The notes under the pieces: generated by a model | Told to the model about the DNA's origin: nothing | Database searches by the model: none | What the model saw: the letters and a program-made list of their open reading frames with translations, nothing else | Part shown: positions 26,701 to 39,060 of the stretch, one piece after another | Numbering within the stretch: position 1 is the stretch's first letter | Layout of the letters: each line of letters opens with the position of its first letter | Source: Anarhynchus alexandrinus | Lineage: Eukaryota > Chordata > Aves > Charadriiformes > Charadriidae | Direction: 5' to 3' | Length of the DNA stretch: 64,000 nt | Assembly: GCA_008711295.1 (NCBI GenBank) | Contig: VUYV01000294.1 | Span: 697,360-761,359, forward strand | Translations under genes and position numbers: made by a program

Positions 26701-27160
26701 AGTGAATGGGGAACAAGAATATTGTGTGATGAGGGAGAGAGTTAATGGAGGGCAAAGAGATACAGGCATGCCTTTTAGCGTTGATAATAACAAACTGATC
26801 GTCATTGGTAGAAAGTGGTAATTAATAAATCAGCTATGACTGAATAGTCCTGGGTATAAACATAAAACTATAAAGTTTTGGAAGCTGTTCAGGAGGGGTT
26901 TGTAGAAGATCACTAAATGAAGAGGCTTATAGCACTTGGGTGATTCTTTAATGTAACAAAAAACTTAATTGAAAAATTTGGAAGAAATATTTTGAACAAG
27001 TGATCTGTGTGGATTTGAGCACTTGAGAGCTGTGCTATATCCAGCTCTCACCTGTTTCCTAAAATCAAGGCTTATAAAGTCCTGCAGTTGAATTGTAAAC
27101 TTTACAGGCTTTTTTTCCCCTCCTCGCAGTGGCCAGTCTGTCCCAATCCATGACATGCGC
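17766..27160 (+). other. MOB2: MOB2 intron 1, third segment: no exon seen
   Basis: AT-rich intronic DNA with no recognised repeat family or exon. The main structure is the long hairpin at 18574-18602, listed separately. Short plus-strand frames such as 17873-18151 and 23881-24168 have no domains and fit chance. Confidence 0.6.
18574..18602. repeat. Perfect inverted repeat with a 13-base stem
   Basis: CTAGATGTGTTCT (18574-18586) and AGAACACATCTAG (18590-18602) are exact reverse complements separated by AAA. The DNA or its transcript could fold as a tight hairpin. The centre TGTTCT-AAA-AGAACA is a steroid-receptor half-site pair in the everted order, not the standard AGAACA-NNN-TGTTCT order, so I do not call it a response element. 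It has no U-run or flanking target duplication to suggest a terminator or a MITE. Confidence 0.85.
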
Positions 27161-27169
27161 CCTACTCAG

Positions 27170-27490
27170 TGTAATTGGGAACATTTTACAATGGTAATGA
27201 ACTTGGCAAGAGAAGAGCCCCTTTGCTTGCTGCCAGAGTAAAGCAAATAAACAAATAAGGAAAACAAAAGAAGATCCCTCCCTGTCCCCTCGGCGGGTTG
27301 CAGGAGCGGCTGGCACCGCTGGCCATGCTGGCGGAAGGGTGGAATGTCCTGCCGTGCATTCCACGCAGATGGCCTGGACCCTGGCCACCCCAGCAGAGCA
27401 GAAAATACCACGGTCTCAGCCATGCCACTTGTAATTTAATTGGAACCGAAGCTAACTTTAAAAAACAGTGCATCATCAATTAAAACTGTT
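27170..27490. promoter_or_regulatory. Candidate intronic enhancer with inverted TEAD-like sites
   Basis: A locally GC-richer island (about 27285-27420) sits between AT-rich, homeobox- and forkhead-like stretches. At its centre GTGGAATG (27339-27346) and CATTCCAC (27357-27364) form a perfect 8-base inverted repeat with a 10-base spacer. Each arm matches the TEAD (MCAT) core GGAATG/CATTCC with its preferred flanking bases. The several minus-strand open frames here share no known domain. The enhancer reading is inference from motif arrangement and composition. Confidence 0.35.
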
Positions 27491-28142
27491 TTTCTGTGTT
27501 TCCAGAAATTACACAATGGTTTAGGTCTCCTCTTGTTTGCTCAGGAGAAGCTGAATTCTTCCATCAGACAAACAAACGTTAGTGGGATCTTCATCTTAAG
27601 GATAACATCTTTCCTTTTTGGGGCACCTTCCCACTAAGAAAGCCCCAGTATCCCCATCTGAAGAGAGCACAGGCATCACCTGAAGAGAATAATTTTTCTG
27701 TAGTCACCTCTTCTGATTCTCAGCAAAATATTGGCCTTTCTGCTTTCAAGAATGGTGAAATAATGCTTCCTATGTAGCAAATACCAGTGCTGTTGCTCAG
27801 GAGCCTTTGGCACACCTAGTTGTACTTCCAGACTGATTTATACATATAGTTGTGATGATCAATATTAACTCCTGATGAAACAAAAGGTAATAAACCTTGT
27901 AGTACTCTTACAGAAACTTGCACTCACAAACTTTGAACTGGGGCTGAGTATTTTATGTATTAAGATTGACTGCGTAAGAAATGTGCTAGTTCTTGCAAGA
28001 CCAGGTACTCATTTGAGCTTATCTTGCATTTTGCTGTCTATAGCACTGAGTACAATAACAGCTTCTTACCATTAGTCAAATCTGAAGGTAGCATGAGAGA
28101 GGAATGGCACTGTTTTCTTGTAGCTTATGTATTGTTTGATCA

Positions 28143-28310
28143 GTCACCGTTAAGGAAGCAAAACACCGTAACCTTAATTGAAAGATACAATAATGATGCT
28201 TTGTAGTTATTTAGCAGGCAAAATCTGACACCATTAAGGAAGTAGAACACCCTGTCCTTAATTGAAGGATATGATAATGATGCTTTGTAGCCGTTGAGTA
28301 GGCAAAATCT
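28143..28310. repeat. Tandem duplication, 84-base period, two copies
   Basis: Copy 1 (28143-28226) and copy 2 (28227-28310) align without gaps at a fixed offset of 84 bases, with about 15 differences by eye. Both share the blocks TTAAGGAAG, CCTTAATTGAA, ATAATGATGCTTTGTAG and GGCAAAATCT. Within each copy TTAAGG and CCTTAA are reverse complements about 16 bases apart, so each unit could form the same small hairpin. The family is not one I recognise. Confidence 0.9.
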
Positions 28311-31300
28311 GTGATTAGTGTCACGTATTGTTTTAGAATCTGGAGAAGGACTAGCTAATGTTTGTGAGATGAAATAATTTTAGGAATTACATGGAAAATT
28401 ACTTCACCTAATTCTACAGTGCAATCTTTACACTGTGAAGCGCAGGCTGGTAGTTCAGTGCTTCCTGATGTTTGGTAAGAAATTGTTCCTCACAACTGAT
28501 GGAAGTATAAAAGCCAGGGTATGGCTTCCACTAAGCGTTTAATGACTGGGACAACAGTGCTGTTCAGGAAGCTAAGTTCAAGTAGTCTGTTTCCAGCAAA
28601 ATATTTCAAGAATGCTATGCAAATCCATATATTAGAATAACAAAGCACAAATCAGATTGTCTTGCTAGAGGGCAATGGCAGTTGAAGGTCAATGCTACCT
28701 AGACAGCCACTGAAAGCCTTGTGGAAACAGCGATGCATCCAGTGTGCCGGTACCTACCATCTGCATGTCCCCAGTGCAAGAATGCAGAGGGAACGGTGAA
28801 ACTTTCCAATATTCTTTGGCTTGCAAGATTGCACTGTGGCCTGATGTATTCGTTCATGGGGACTGTGCAGCTATGAAAAAACATAACTGTCAGCTGGAGG
28901 TATTTCCTTGCAATGAAAACAGCCAGCAACTGTTGGATGGGTGTCTTTTGTTGCCCTACCAGAGTTTGATCCAAGTTTGAGTATCACAACATGAACCTGT
29001 TTGAAAACTTTTGTGTTTCACTGGGGTGTTTTTGTGTGCAGGTGGTAGTTACTGATGCATTATTTTCACACTGAAAATGAAAATGCAAAAAAAAGCTCCA
29101 AAACCAGCAGTACATTATAAGATTTGCTGTGTTGCTTTTCCAGTATTTGTACTTCAACCTGCAGCTCTTAAATTCTTACTGATAACGTTACAAACCTCCA
29201 CAAGACTAACTTGTACAGATCAGTTTGCTTCGCTTTTACATAAACATGGTTTAATTGTACAAGTTTCATGCTAATGTTGGCTATGACTATGCTAGGCCTC
29301 TAATTTACTATGAAATGTTTTTTCCTCAGTTGAATGTTGCTTTCAGATACAAACAAGAGGACAAATTACTTGCAGCCAGATAAGTGTGTGTTTGATGAAA
29401 AACTGTCTTTTTCATTTTTTTTTCTTCTGTGTATATTTCGTAATGTCTGTTCTAAAATGTCCAAAGGCAATTACCAAAAACAAATCAATGCTGAATAATT
29501 ATAAGAGAAATGTATGGCCTGAAGCTGCTTATTCTAATATCACCTTCCTGCTAACTACAATTAGAGGAAAAAAATTACATTAGTCACTTGAAAAGGGCAG
29601 CAATCCCTGTTTTAACAAGCCATGTAGCTTTTTTCACTGTTCTCAGCGTCCCTTTGCCTGCTCGGTCAAGCTCCAGAGAGAAACCTGAAAGTACACTGTG
29701 CAGTGTGTTGGGAATTGCTGTTTCTTTATTAGCCAGTGTTGTTCACCAGGATTTATAATTATGGTGCTGTGAATTCTGTTAACTAATGAATTTTGGGTTC
29801 TGTTCAGTTTAGCTATTCTTCTTGATGATGAATCAGTTTATTCTTGCCCGAGTTGCTTGGGGGAACATCTGTGCACCTACGCCACCAAGGCCCTTCAGGA
29901 GAAACTAGTCTCTGAGCTCTCTTCTTTGGGCACAACCTGATGGCTGTATGCATGATAGCTGACAGCTTCAAACTGGGGTGACACCCACTGAGCAGATGAA
30001 GCTGCTGCCGCCAGTGGAAGCTTCATCCAGCAGGCCACAGAAGACCAGTGGTAGTGGGGCTGTCTGGTTGCTTCAAGGCTGTCCTCAAGGAGTAGAGATT
30101 TTTCAGCTTTTTATGTGACAGTTTAGTGTTAGCTGGTATTTTTCGGGGTAAAAGAAATAGAGGAACATACTATCTGTAAGCGCGAATGTAACAACAGCAA
30201 TGCAGCAGTTACTAGGAAAGAAGAACATCCCTATGAGGACATACGATACTCCATTCGGTTAAGGTCTGGGGCCTTTACACAAGTGTGTACGTGTATTTGA
30301 GAGAACATAGGCTGCTCCAAAATATGCTGTAGTTTTCAATAATGTCCTGCGTAATAAAGTTTACCAGTTAATTTTCTTGACAAACCAATGATCTAAGTTC
30401 TTGAACTAACTGAGCAAGTTATAAATGAAATAAATAAAAGAGCAAGTATTTCGCAGCAGTATTTTCATCAGGATTTTGTTATAAAAATGTGTAAAATAAG
30501 TAACAAAGGAACCTCAAATATGAAAAGTTTGGGTTTGACTTTTTTAGTTAAGTGCAGGTTCCCTCTTTCAACCCTGTTCTTAAATAACTGAAAATAGGAA
30601 AAAAAAAAACCCAAAAACAAACAAACACCAGAACCTGAGGAATAGTTCATATTCAAAACATACACAGACTCCAAAGACATTTCCAAAGCTGCTAGATCCT
30701 TAGATAAAGAAATGAGAAGGTGATACATGGAGTTATATTGCTAAAAGAGAGGAGGATGGCTTTTCCCCGCCCCCCACCCCCCCACCTTTTCCCCCACAGC
30801 CACATAGCCCAGTAGCTATTCAGTTGCCTTTTAGATATTGTAATGCATCAGGGCCAGAGAGCACTGTGAATGAGAAATAGGAATTTGCAGAGTAGGAAAT
30901 GTATGCAGACAGGACTCCAGCAACCTGTTCCATATCTGTTGTTGGGGAAATACTGAATAAGAAAAAGTAATGAAGTGTTTTGTAGAATGTTGGATAGTAT
31001 TTAACTTCTTTGTTCAGCATAACTAAAAAGCCCAACAAACGTTGGTGTTCCTGGATATTGTTGAATGCATAGTCGTAGAGCGCAAAGCAGATACTGCATA
31101 GGTGGTAGAAAATGCAATCTGCATTTGGTTATGCTGAACATGTACCATAGACCTATCACAGAGCAATGAAGGTGAAAAGTTATCTAGATCTCCACCCTCA
31201 TTGAATCCTTTGAGAACCATTTGCTATAAGGATGATAAAATACTTCTAAACTTGCACCTTGCAGGTAAATTTCCTTTCATTTCCAGAGGGAAGGAGAAAG

Positions 31301-34300
31301 AGAATTCTGTTGTGTCCGTGTTATAAATATTTGCTAGAAATATCTATTAAGAAATGTTGGTGAACATGGAATAAAATACTCTGTTCAGAAGCAGAGCTGC
31401 TCTTGTTGTGACTAACTGGATTTCAGATTTTCTTGCTGTGGCTACAGGCTACAGAGTGCTAATTTGGGATTCTAAGAGATCTGGATTTTTATTTTGAATT
31501 TGGCCATTAGCATGCTAGGTGACTTCAGACATGTCTGTCCAGTTCCTTTTTGTTTTCATTTCCCATCTCTAAAATCATTAACTCCCAGGGAAGTCATTGA
31601 GATCTGCTGATAAAAGTAATTTTAAAAGACTTGGATATGGTTATATCCTTGAGATATTTAGTCTGCATCTTATTAAGCTGGTAAGAGGGCTGGAACATTG
31701 GTAGCTATGATAAGTACTTAGGCAGGGAGACAAATGAGCTCCCCTTCCCCCCTGCCCCGATGACTTGTCTTAACACGGACTGTGGTACCAGAAAATGCAG
31801 TGCACTTTTAACGTTAGGAAAGTGATGCCACCAGTAACTCCAGACTGTGGTTGAATTTCATATGTGTCTTCCCTCCCCAGTGTAAGAGTGGGCTGCGTAG
31901 GTTGCAGTTTATTTTCAATGGGTCAGTATGGATGTAGTTATCTATATGAGTTTTGCTCTCACCTGTTGATTTTGGAGAAACTTTGTGGGTGTTGGTTCTA
32001 CAGTGATTGCTAGCACACCACCTAAGTGATGGTCAATAACCTACATTTACTGTTGTAGCAGCACTGTTATAGGCCTGAAGAAGGAGCAATAGTCAGAAGA
32101 ATAAGTTACTTTTCAGCTGCTAGAAAGAACCTTTCAAATTGCATGAAAAGTGTGTTTTAAAAGTGGCTATTCTATGTACATTTTGTACTCTTCAGTCTAA
32201 AAGGGAAATTTTTGCTCTGGTAGTAGCCTAATTTGCAGAAGCAATATTGTACACAGTAGTGAAGAATCCAAGCACTCTTGGATTCCAGCTAAATGGAAAA
32301 ATTAACAGCAAATCATTTGAAGAAACAAACTGAAAATTCTATACTGTACAGATGTATTTATGTGGGTTTCTAGAAAATTATGAATTGAATCTTTTCCCTG
32401 AAATAGCAAAAACCTGACTTTCTTCCTAAGCCATGCTGTCAAAAATGTTTATATTTTGATTAACTGGATAATAAGAAATAACTGTACTATTGTAGCCCAC
32501 AAAATAAGTGATAGTGGGGATTATTTTTTGAAACATAATGATTTCAATTCAGCTTGGTTTGTTTATACATTTTAAAAAAGTAAGCAAGAGTTGGCAATGG
32601 AAGTACTGTTGTATTTTGTTTCTAAGTTATCTGTGAAACACTACCAGGAATTTAAGATACATCTGGCATTACAATAATCTGAATGAGTTCTGGCAGCATT
32701 TACAGTTGGAAGCTCTAAACAGTGTTTTGAGTACTTCACTTTTCAGGGTAGATAAATCTCTTCCTTGCACCACATTTTCAAGGGAGCCTCTGAAAAATGC
32801 AGTCATGCAGCAGGTTTGTCAGAGGCATACTTTACCATCCTGGATGGTTGGTTTTTTTTGCCTAGAATATCTCCAGGCCTGAGTTAGAGGGAAGGAAATG
32901 TGACACTCTCAGGTCCTGTGGCTTCAGTTTAGATTTCCATCTACATTGTTGCTCAGGCTTTGAGTTTCTTATTGTTGCTTTACTAGTAACATGATAACTA
33001 CGAAGACATTTTTCACTAATATTTTTTCCACAGTGGTGTGGGACATGCTTGTCTGACAAGAGGAGTATCACAGCAAACACCGTATTTAAAATTAGTTTAA
33101 GTCACTTGTGTTTGGTTATCTTCGTAAAATGTAGTACCCTGATGTTCATTAAAAAAAAAAATCTCCATCCTCACTATGAAGTTTTAAATCTGTAATGCAT
33201 TTGCCCATTAGATAATACATGATTTAAATGTATTGTATGTGACTGAGGGTTTTCAAGGGTGATTTCCCTCTGCTGTGGACTACTGCGTCTTCACATTTTT
33301 TGCAGTCCCTGAGAAGGTAATTCTTTGAAAGATTCCAGTATCTAAAGAAGTGTTTTTCTTCAGAAAGGAAAGTGATTTCAGGCTGGGAGCTTTCTTTAAG
33401 AGGAAGGCCACCACTAATATCAAGGATCTGAAATATTCATTCATCTTTTCCTGACGTATAGATGAATTATGTTTCAGTTTTTTAATTTAAAGCCATCTTT
33501 CTGCTTATCAGGTAAGAATTTCACCTGATGTATGAGGTGCATCTCATTAGGCTGTGAGATTTTTGTGAGAGGATGGAGACCTTTATGAAGGGGAAACTCC
33601 TCTCGCCTTTTGCTTTGCTACTGCCCTGTCTTTAAGCTGCTGCCCTAAATTGACAGCTATGCAGAGCTGTATAGCTTCTTAAGCTTAGCAAGTTATAAAT
33701 GGTATTCCTCATAACGACCTTGGGAGTTGAATATTGTGTTTCCCAGGCATACATGGAGAAGATGGAGGGTGTTAGGGGTTTCTTAGTGACACATTTCCAA
33801 AGGAACATTGTGCAGCCTCAAGCAAATCAAGAAGATACATGTTTACATGAAGGATGCTGCTGCTTCTATTGCAAGTATAATTCTGGAAGAGTAATGAGAA
33901 TGAGAGGAAGTGGAGGACTTCCTGCATTAGTTTTTGTGGCTGTGTGAAGGGGCTCTCTAAATTGCAGCTGTGTTGCACAACTGATAAAAGTTATGTTAGG
34001 CTCAGATAAGTTTCTTGAGATGTGAACTAATATACCTCTTTGTGCTGCAAGCATCGTGGTTAAATTTTTATTAACCTGGAAGTTAGAACAACAGTAATAA
34101 TAGCTGAGTATGCTATTTGTCAGTGTGTTTTACCCTAAGTCTATTACTTTCCCATGAAATGTATTAGTGCTAGACTATGTCCTTAAAATACCATTTACCC
34201 CATTGGGAAAAGCTTCCACAGTAAACTAAGTACTTAGCATGTGAATAAAGGGTCTGCATAAGGTGGGAGAAAGAAAAGGGTAATGGGGGGGCTTTAACAT

Positions 34301-34315
34301 GGTGGTGGTGGTGGT
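34301..34315. repeat. (GGT)5 microsatellite
   Basis: Five consecutive GGT units follow CTTTAACAT. It is a short trinucleotide repeat in noncoding sequence and is likely to vary in length. Confidence 0.85.
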
Positions 34316-37300
34316 ATATCCCCCTTAAGGTCTCTAGACAAGAAAGGGAAAAATGCTAAATGGGAAAGGGTTAATTTTATTTGGGAAAAGCTCAGGATAT
34401 ATGTGGTGTGCTGCAGGGAAGATGGTTACTTAAATTCCTTTCTGAAACATCCAAACTAATTTTATCTGTTTTCTAGATTTTTGGGTTGCACTTAATGATG
34501 TGGTGGATGAGACTACCTGATTGATTAATGGTTGTATTTGACTCTTGCACTATGGGTTTATAAACTGAATCAATGAAATGTTACTAAACGTATTTTATTG
34601 TCTTTTGGGTGATGACTATTGAAGTGTTAATTATGTTTATCAGTTCAATATTTTGCTTTACAATATCTTTACAGTGGCTTCAGTGAGTGTTTTTCTATTT
34701 AGTCAACTTTCAGTGTTAGTTTCTTTTTCAACTTGTAAGTTTTCCTGTACGACTTTTTTTATTAAGGTGTGGGACCTTGATGAACTTTACTATAGGGTTG
34801 AAGGCCAGTATGTGAGACATTTATTTAAGGTGTAAAGAGAAATTAAGACTATTTCTCTTCTGCCTTTGACCTCTGCTTTTGTGGGAGTGTGCTTTCATAC
34901 CCTCTACATAGCAGGGGAAGTGCTTTGGAAAGTGCAGGTTTTGGAAAGTGCTTTTTTTATATCTGTGAATGAGAAGTATTGCTGTGCTGGTCAGCTGGTC
35001 AGCGAGAGAGCTTTTCAGAAACAGTAAAGCATGCCGGATTTAATTAGCTCAGCCTTGCTGTCTGACACTGATTTTTTTTTTTTTTGAGTGGTCATAATGA
35101 TCATTCAAATGAAATAAATTACAGAATTAAATACTCTAGACATGTTGGGGGGGAAACATAGGTGAAAATGGCTTGTTGCTTCTGTTTTGTTTTGTTTTTT
35201 GGGGTTTTTTTAATCAGATAAAAGAATCCCTTCTGAAAATCAACTTGATTTTCCTGTCATTGTGCTCTACTGCAGGTGTGGATATCCTGTATTAAACCAG
35301 GCAAACTAGAACAGTACTGGTTCCCAGCCACCCAAAGGGTGTGTGTTTGCCTCTGATAACTGCAGTATGTTTAACATCACATATTCAAAGATAATTGAGG
35401 AGTCCTCTACTTTCAATGCAGAGTAAGATGGATTACGTCATTCTCTGTTAAGGTTATAATGCTGACATTGCCAATTAGCTAGACACAAAAGATTTTATGA
35501 TAAGAAACTGGTCTTGTGTTTTAGGTTACTAAAAAAAAAAAACAACAAAACCAAAAAACATCAGAAAACTCTTTAAAAGCAGAGAGCAAAGACAAGGATG
35601 GCAGTCGCACTATAAAAGCTGGTCCATTATGTAACATTAGGATGAAAAACAGCAGGGAGAAGCTGACTTTCCAGAGTCCAGCTGCTTCCCTGTGTGCAAT
35701 GCTGTAGATAATGCAGGAAATAATTAATATAAACATGCATTCAAAAGAATGCCTAAATTTTGCAAGTGTATAAAAAGGCTGGACATTTTACGTTTTTCAT
35801 ATTCATTGCAGGCCACACATATTTACCTTTTTGTGTGTGTGTGTTGATGTCTTTGTCAACAGTTTTACCTAGAGAATCAAAACATAGATTTTCTTTTCTT
35901 GAAGAAGCTCATTCAGGAGTTGACCCTTCCCCACAGGCTATATCAGGTGGGAAAAATAACATTGCTATGAGTTCTTCTTTGGCTGGCTTTAAGGTTTTAA
36001 TTATTTTATCTGTGTAGATGTGAAAGTTCAAAATGTGGACTGGTCTGCCTGTTTCAACTGCATGAATTAGAATTCTTCTCTATCACTGGGTGAGGACAAC
36101 TTTGCAGAATATGTCAGTCTTCTCAGGCTTCATAAAAAAGACCTTAAAGGTCAGATAGAGTGAGCATGCTAATTAGGGAGAAAAATGTTTTCTTTCCATA
36201 CTTTCATATATCAGTAGTAAATTCAGAAATAATTTCTATTACTTTTATTATAATTTCTATTTATTGCATCAATATTTCTTTCCAAGGAAGCAACTGAAAC
36301 TACCATTTAGTATTTTCTTCAGACAGTTTTCTTTAGGAAGCTTGTTCTGATTGGCTTTTTAAAATTGTAGTGGTCAAATTTCATCACAGTATTGCAAACA
36401 AGGGTTTGTTTTTTTTAACTGCTTAACCTCCTCTGCTTGGAATGGTGTTTGGTTCATGTCTTCCTCCTTTTTTATAGGTGAGAACTGCAAACACCATAAG
36501 CATAACTGCACTTTGCACGAAATCTCAGGCAAGGAGCATCAATCAGGACACTGGCAACAGAATTATTTGGTGTCTTCGGTAAATAAATATATGAAAATGA
36601 TGTAACACATAAAGTCTTGTCAGTGAGTCTTATATAGTCTGTCATTGCAGTCCACACTTCTAACCTGACTTCCCTTTAGACGTACAGAAGAGGCCTACAT
36701 GGATTAAAGGTCACAGTATGTGTATCGCTGTCAGAGTGCATCATTATGGCAAATTCATGTGTTTTATTCCATGCCCTCAGCCTCTATGCATTGCAATTTC
36801 TATGAAAGGTGGAGATGAATAAACTTGTTTTGTTTTATTATTGTAAGGTGAACCAGGCATGAATTTCTTGTGGTTCTGAGCTTTCTGTCTGGTTCTTGTA
36901 CTCTGGGTGAATTATCTGCCCAGAACACTCTTCTTGTAATCATACTGTTTGCATGTAGTTCTCTGTGTACCCTAGCAGCCTGAGTCCAGCCTTATTTTTA
37001 TGAAGTTCTGCTGTTTCGACTATTCATGATGGAGTGGATGTGCTGAAAAGTGGATTTAGAATATGTTTCTGTTGACAGACAGGTCTCTCCTGTGGTTCCT
37101 TGAAGGGATCTTTGGAATTTAATGAATTTTTATTCTGTAGGATGATAAATATAATTGAAGTTGTGGATTTAAAAAAAATTATATGTCAATTCCTGCTAGA
37201 CCTTTTGTGCAATGGATGCTTTTCTTATGCTTGCAGACTAAGTGGTTCAGCAGGCATAATATCTCCCAGCCAAAGAAACTAAGCATATGGCAGCTGAAGT

Positions 37301-38580
37301 AAAAGAGTGATAAAGCATGGTGAGGCTGCCAAGCAGAAAGATACTGCTCTAGTGACAAAGCACATGGCAGCACTCGGGGCTTTCAGAGAGATAATCTAGA
37401 TGCGATGCTTTTGATTTCAAAGGAAGAAATTGCTAGAAACATGATGCAGTTTTATCTCAACAAGACTGACTCGGACTAGGCTAGGTGTGTTCTTGCTTCT
37501 ACTGTTGCAGGAACAATTTGGCTGCATCTGTTTTTTAAGTGCTATATACAGCCTTTCCTCAAAAAAAAAAAAAAATTACAAAAGGTGCTTCTTTTCTCAG
37601 CTTCAATGTGTTCCTTCAGTTCTGTGGTAATGAGGCATACCTTTCCATAAGTGAAATGTGGTCTGTCTATTCTTGAATGCAGTGATTAGTGCTGTAGGTA
37701 AACTAATCCAAACTGGCACATCTGATATTTGCACACAAGCATGGTTGAAGCAAGGTAGCAGGCAAAAGGAGATTATTCAGTAAAAAATGAGAGTTCAAGA
37801 TGAACAATCTTTTTGACAGCTTCATGTGGGGGTCAAAGTGAGAGCAGTGGCTTTGAAACCTTTATGTATTAGATGTCATTTTTAGACTGAAGCTTTGATT
37901 TCACAAAGAGGAATTATCAAAGCTTAATTTAAACGAGGGATTTTCACATGCCAATGATGACAGATAGTTTTGCTTTGGCATGCCTTTTTTTTTTTTTAAG
38001 GTCTTCACTTTGTCATTAATACACAAATGGGCTTTTGGCCTCCTGTCCATACATAGTGTTTTTGTTATCAGTGATTTTGGTCCTGCTCCATGAACTATAA
38101 AAATTAAGATATGCTTCTATGTTTTGGAAAAAAGACTGAGGTTTTTTTCTTTAAATAAAGACTTGATAGTTTTATCAAAAGGTGAGGTAAATTCGTTCAG
38201 GTTATGTACTGGGGTAGATATATTGAATCTCTTCAGTTGGTTCTAAAATCTATTAATAAATTTAATGTTTTGTTCTGCTGTATCTGGGCTCTTTTTTTTG
38301 GGTAACAGCCACCAACAGTGAAGAGTATAGAGGACTTCAGAGAGGCTGTGAATGTTTTTTTTGCAGTAAAAGGCAGCCTTATTTTTTTTTTATTAAAAGG
38401 CACAACTAGGATCCACCTTGAACAACCTAGTTCAACCTTGTTGTTGAATTATTTTCTTTAAAAGAGAAAGTCTATCCTTCCCACAGAAGCATTGTGTGAA
38501 GTGGGAGGTCATTCGGAGTTGGAGCTAGTAGAGCTTAGAGAACAGGAAGAATAAAAACATTCAGTGTGATTTAAAACAAG

Positions 38581-39060
38581 CCCTTCTTTTAACGTGTGGC
38601 GTTTAATGCGCACTCTAAGAAATAGATTCGAAGGGTACCGTGCAGCAACGGATCAGGCCCTCTTCTTGCCGGTTGAGTAATCGCTCTTTCTATTTTTCCG
38701 GTATGATCATTGGTGAAAAGTGAAACCGAGAGGGGACTCTGGGTTACTGCGTGTGACATGACAGTCGCTGCCTTTTCGGGGAAGGGACCCGAGGGCCGGG
38801 CATGCGGGCCGCGGGCTCCCTCTGCAGCCCGTTGATGCCAGTGGACCTTCTGTGGAGGTCAGCGCGCTGTAGGGAGGTGGGGATGTTTTGGTGTGATTTT
38901 GAGGGGAATGGAGGCAGCCTCCGGCCATGGGAACTTGCTGAAGCACGCAATGTCCTCGCAACGATTTTGAAAATCTTCTGGTGGCTGCTGCCAGTTGGGG
39001 ATTTGGGGCTGAGGTACAGGCTCTCCCAGCTCCTGGGCATGAGAAGACTGACGTGCTTCT
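38581..39060. promoter_or_regulatory. Intronic CpG-rich block (orphan CpG-island-like)
   Basis: By my count this stretch has about 26 CpG dinucleotides in 480 bases, far above the surrounding intron. It is densest at 38761-38860. An IRF-like motif AAAAGTGAAACC occurs at 38716-38727. Frames are open on both strands here (38744-39094 minus, 38802-39062 plus), but neither resembles a known protein, and stop codons are naturally rarer in GC-rich DNA. It could be an intragenic promoter or enhancer, or the remnant of a CpG-rich transposable element. I could not identify long terminal repeats or a CR1 match. Confidence 0.45.

Larger units (their letters stand above)
27491..38580 (+). other. MOB2: MOB2 intron 1, fourth segment: no exon seen
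   Basis: Mostly AT-rich intronic DNA. It contains the 84-base tandem duplication at 28143-28310, a C-rich tract near 30766-30796, a (GGT)5 microsatellite at about 34301-34315 and A-rich tracts near 30599-30628 and 35531-35560. A somewhat GC-richer patch lies at 29860-30090 without recognisable coding or repeat identity. No exon was recognised. Confidence 0.6.

Noticed and set aside
38400..38445. Weak CR1-like phrase (ACCTTGAACAACCTAGTTCA)
   Set aside because: Too short and too diverged, with no neighbouring CR1 blocks in order, so it is not called.
38590..38760. Possible retroviral LTR and primer-binding site (TGGTGAAAAG)
   Set aside because: I found no paired LTR, TG...CA termini, target duplication or polyprotein motifs, so the resemblance is too weak to call.
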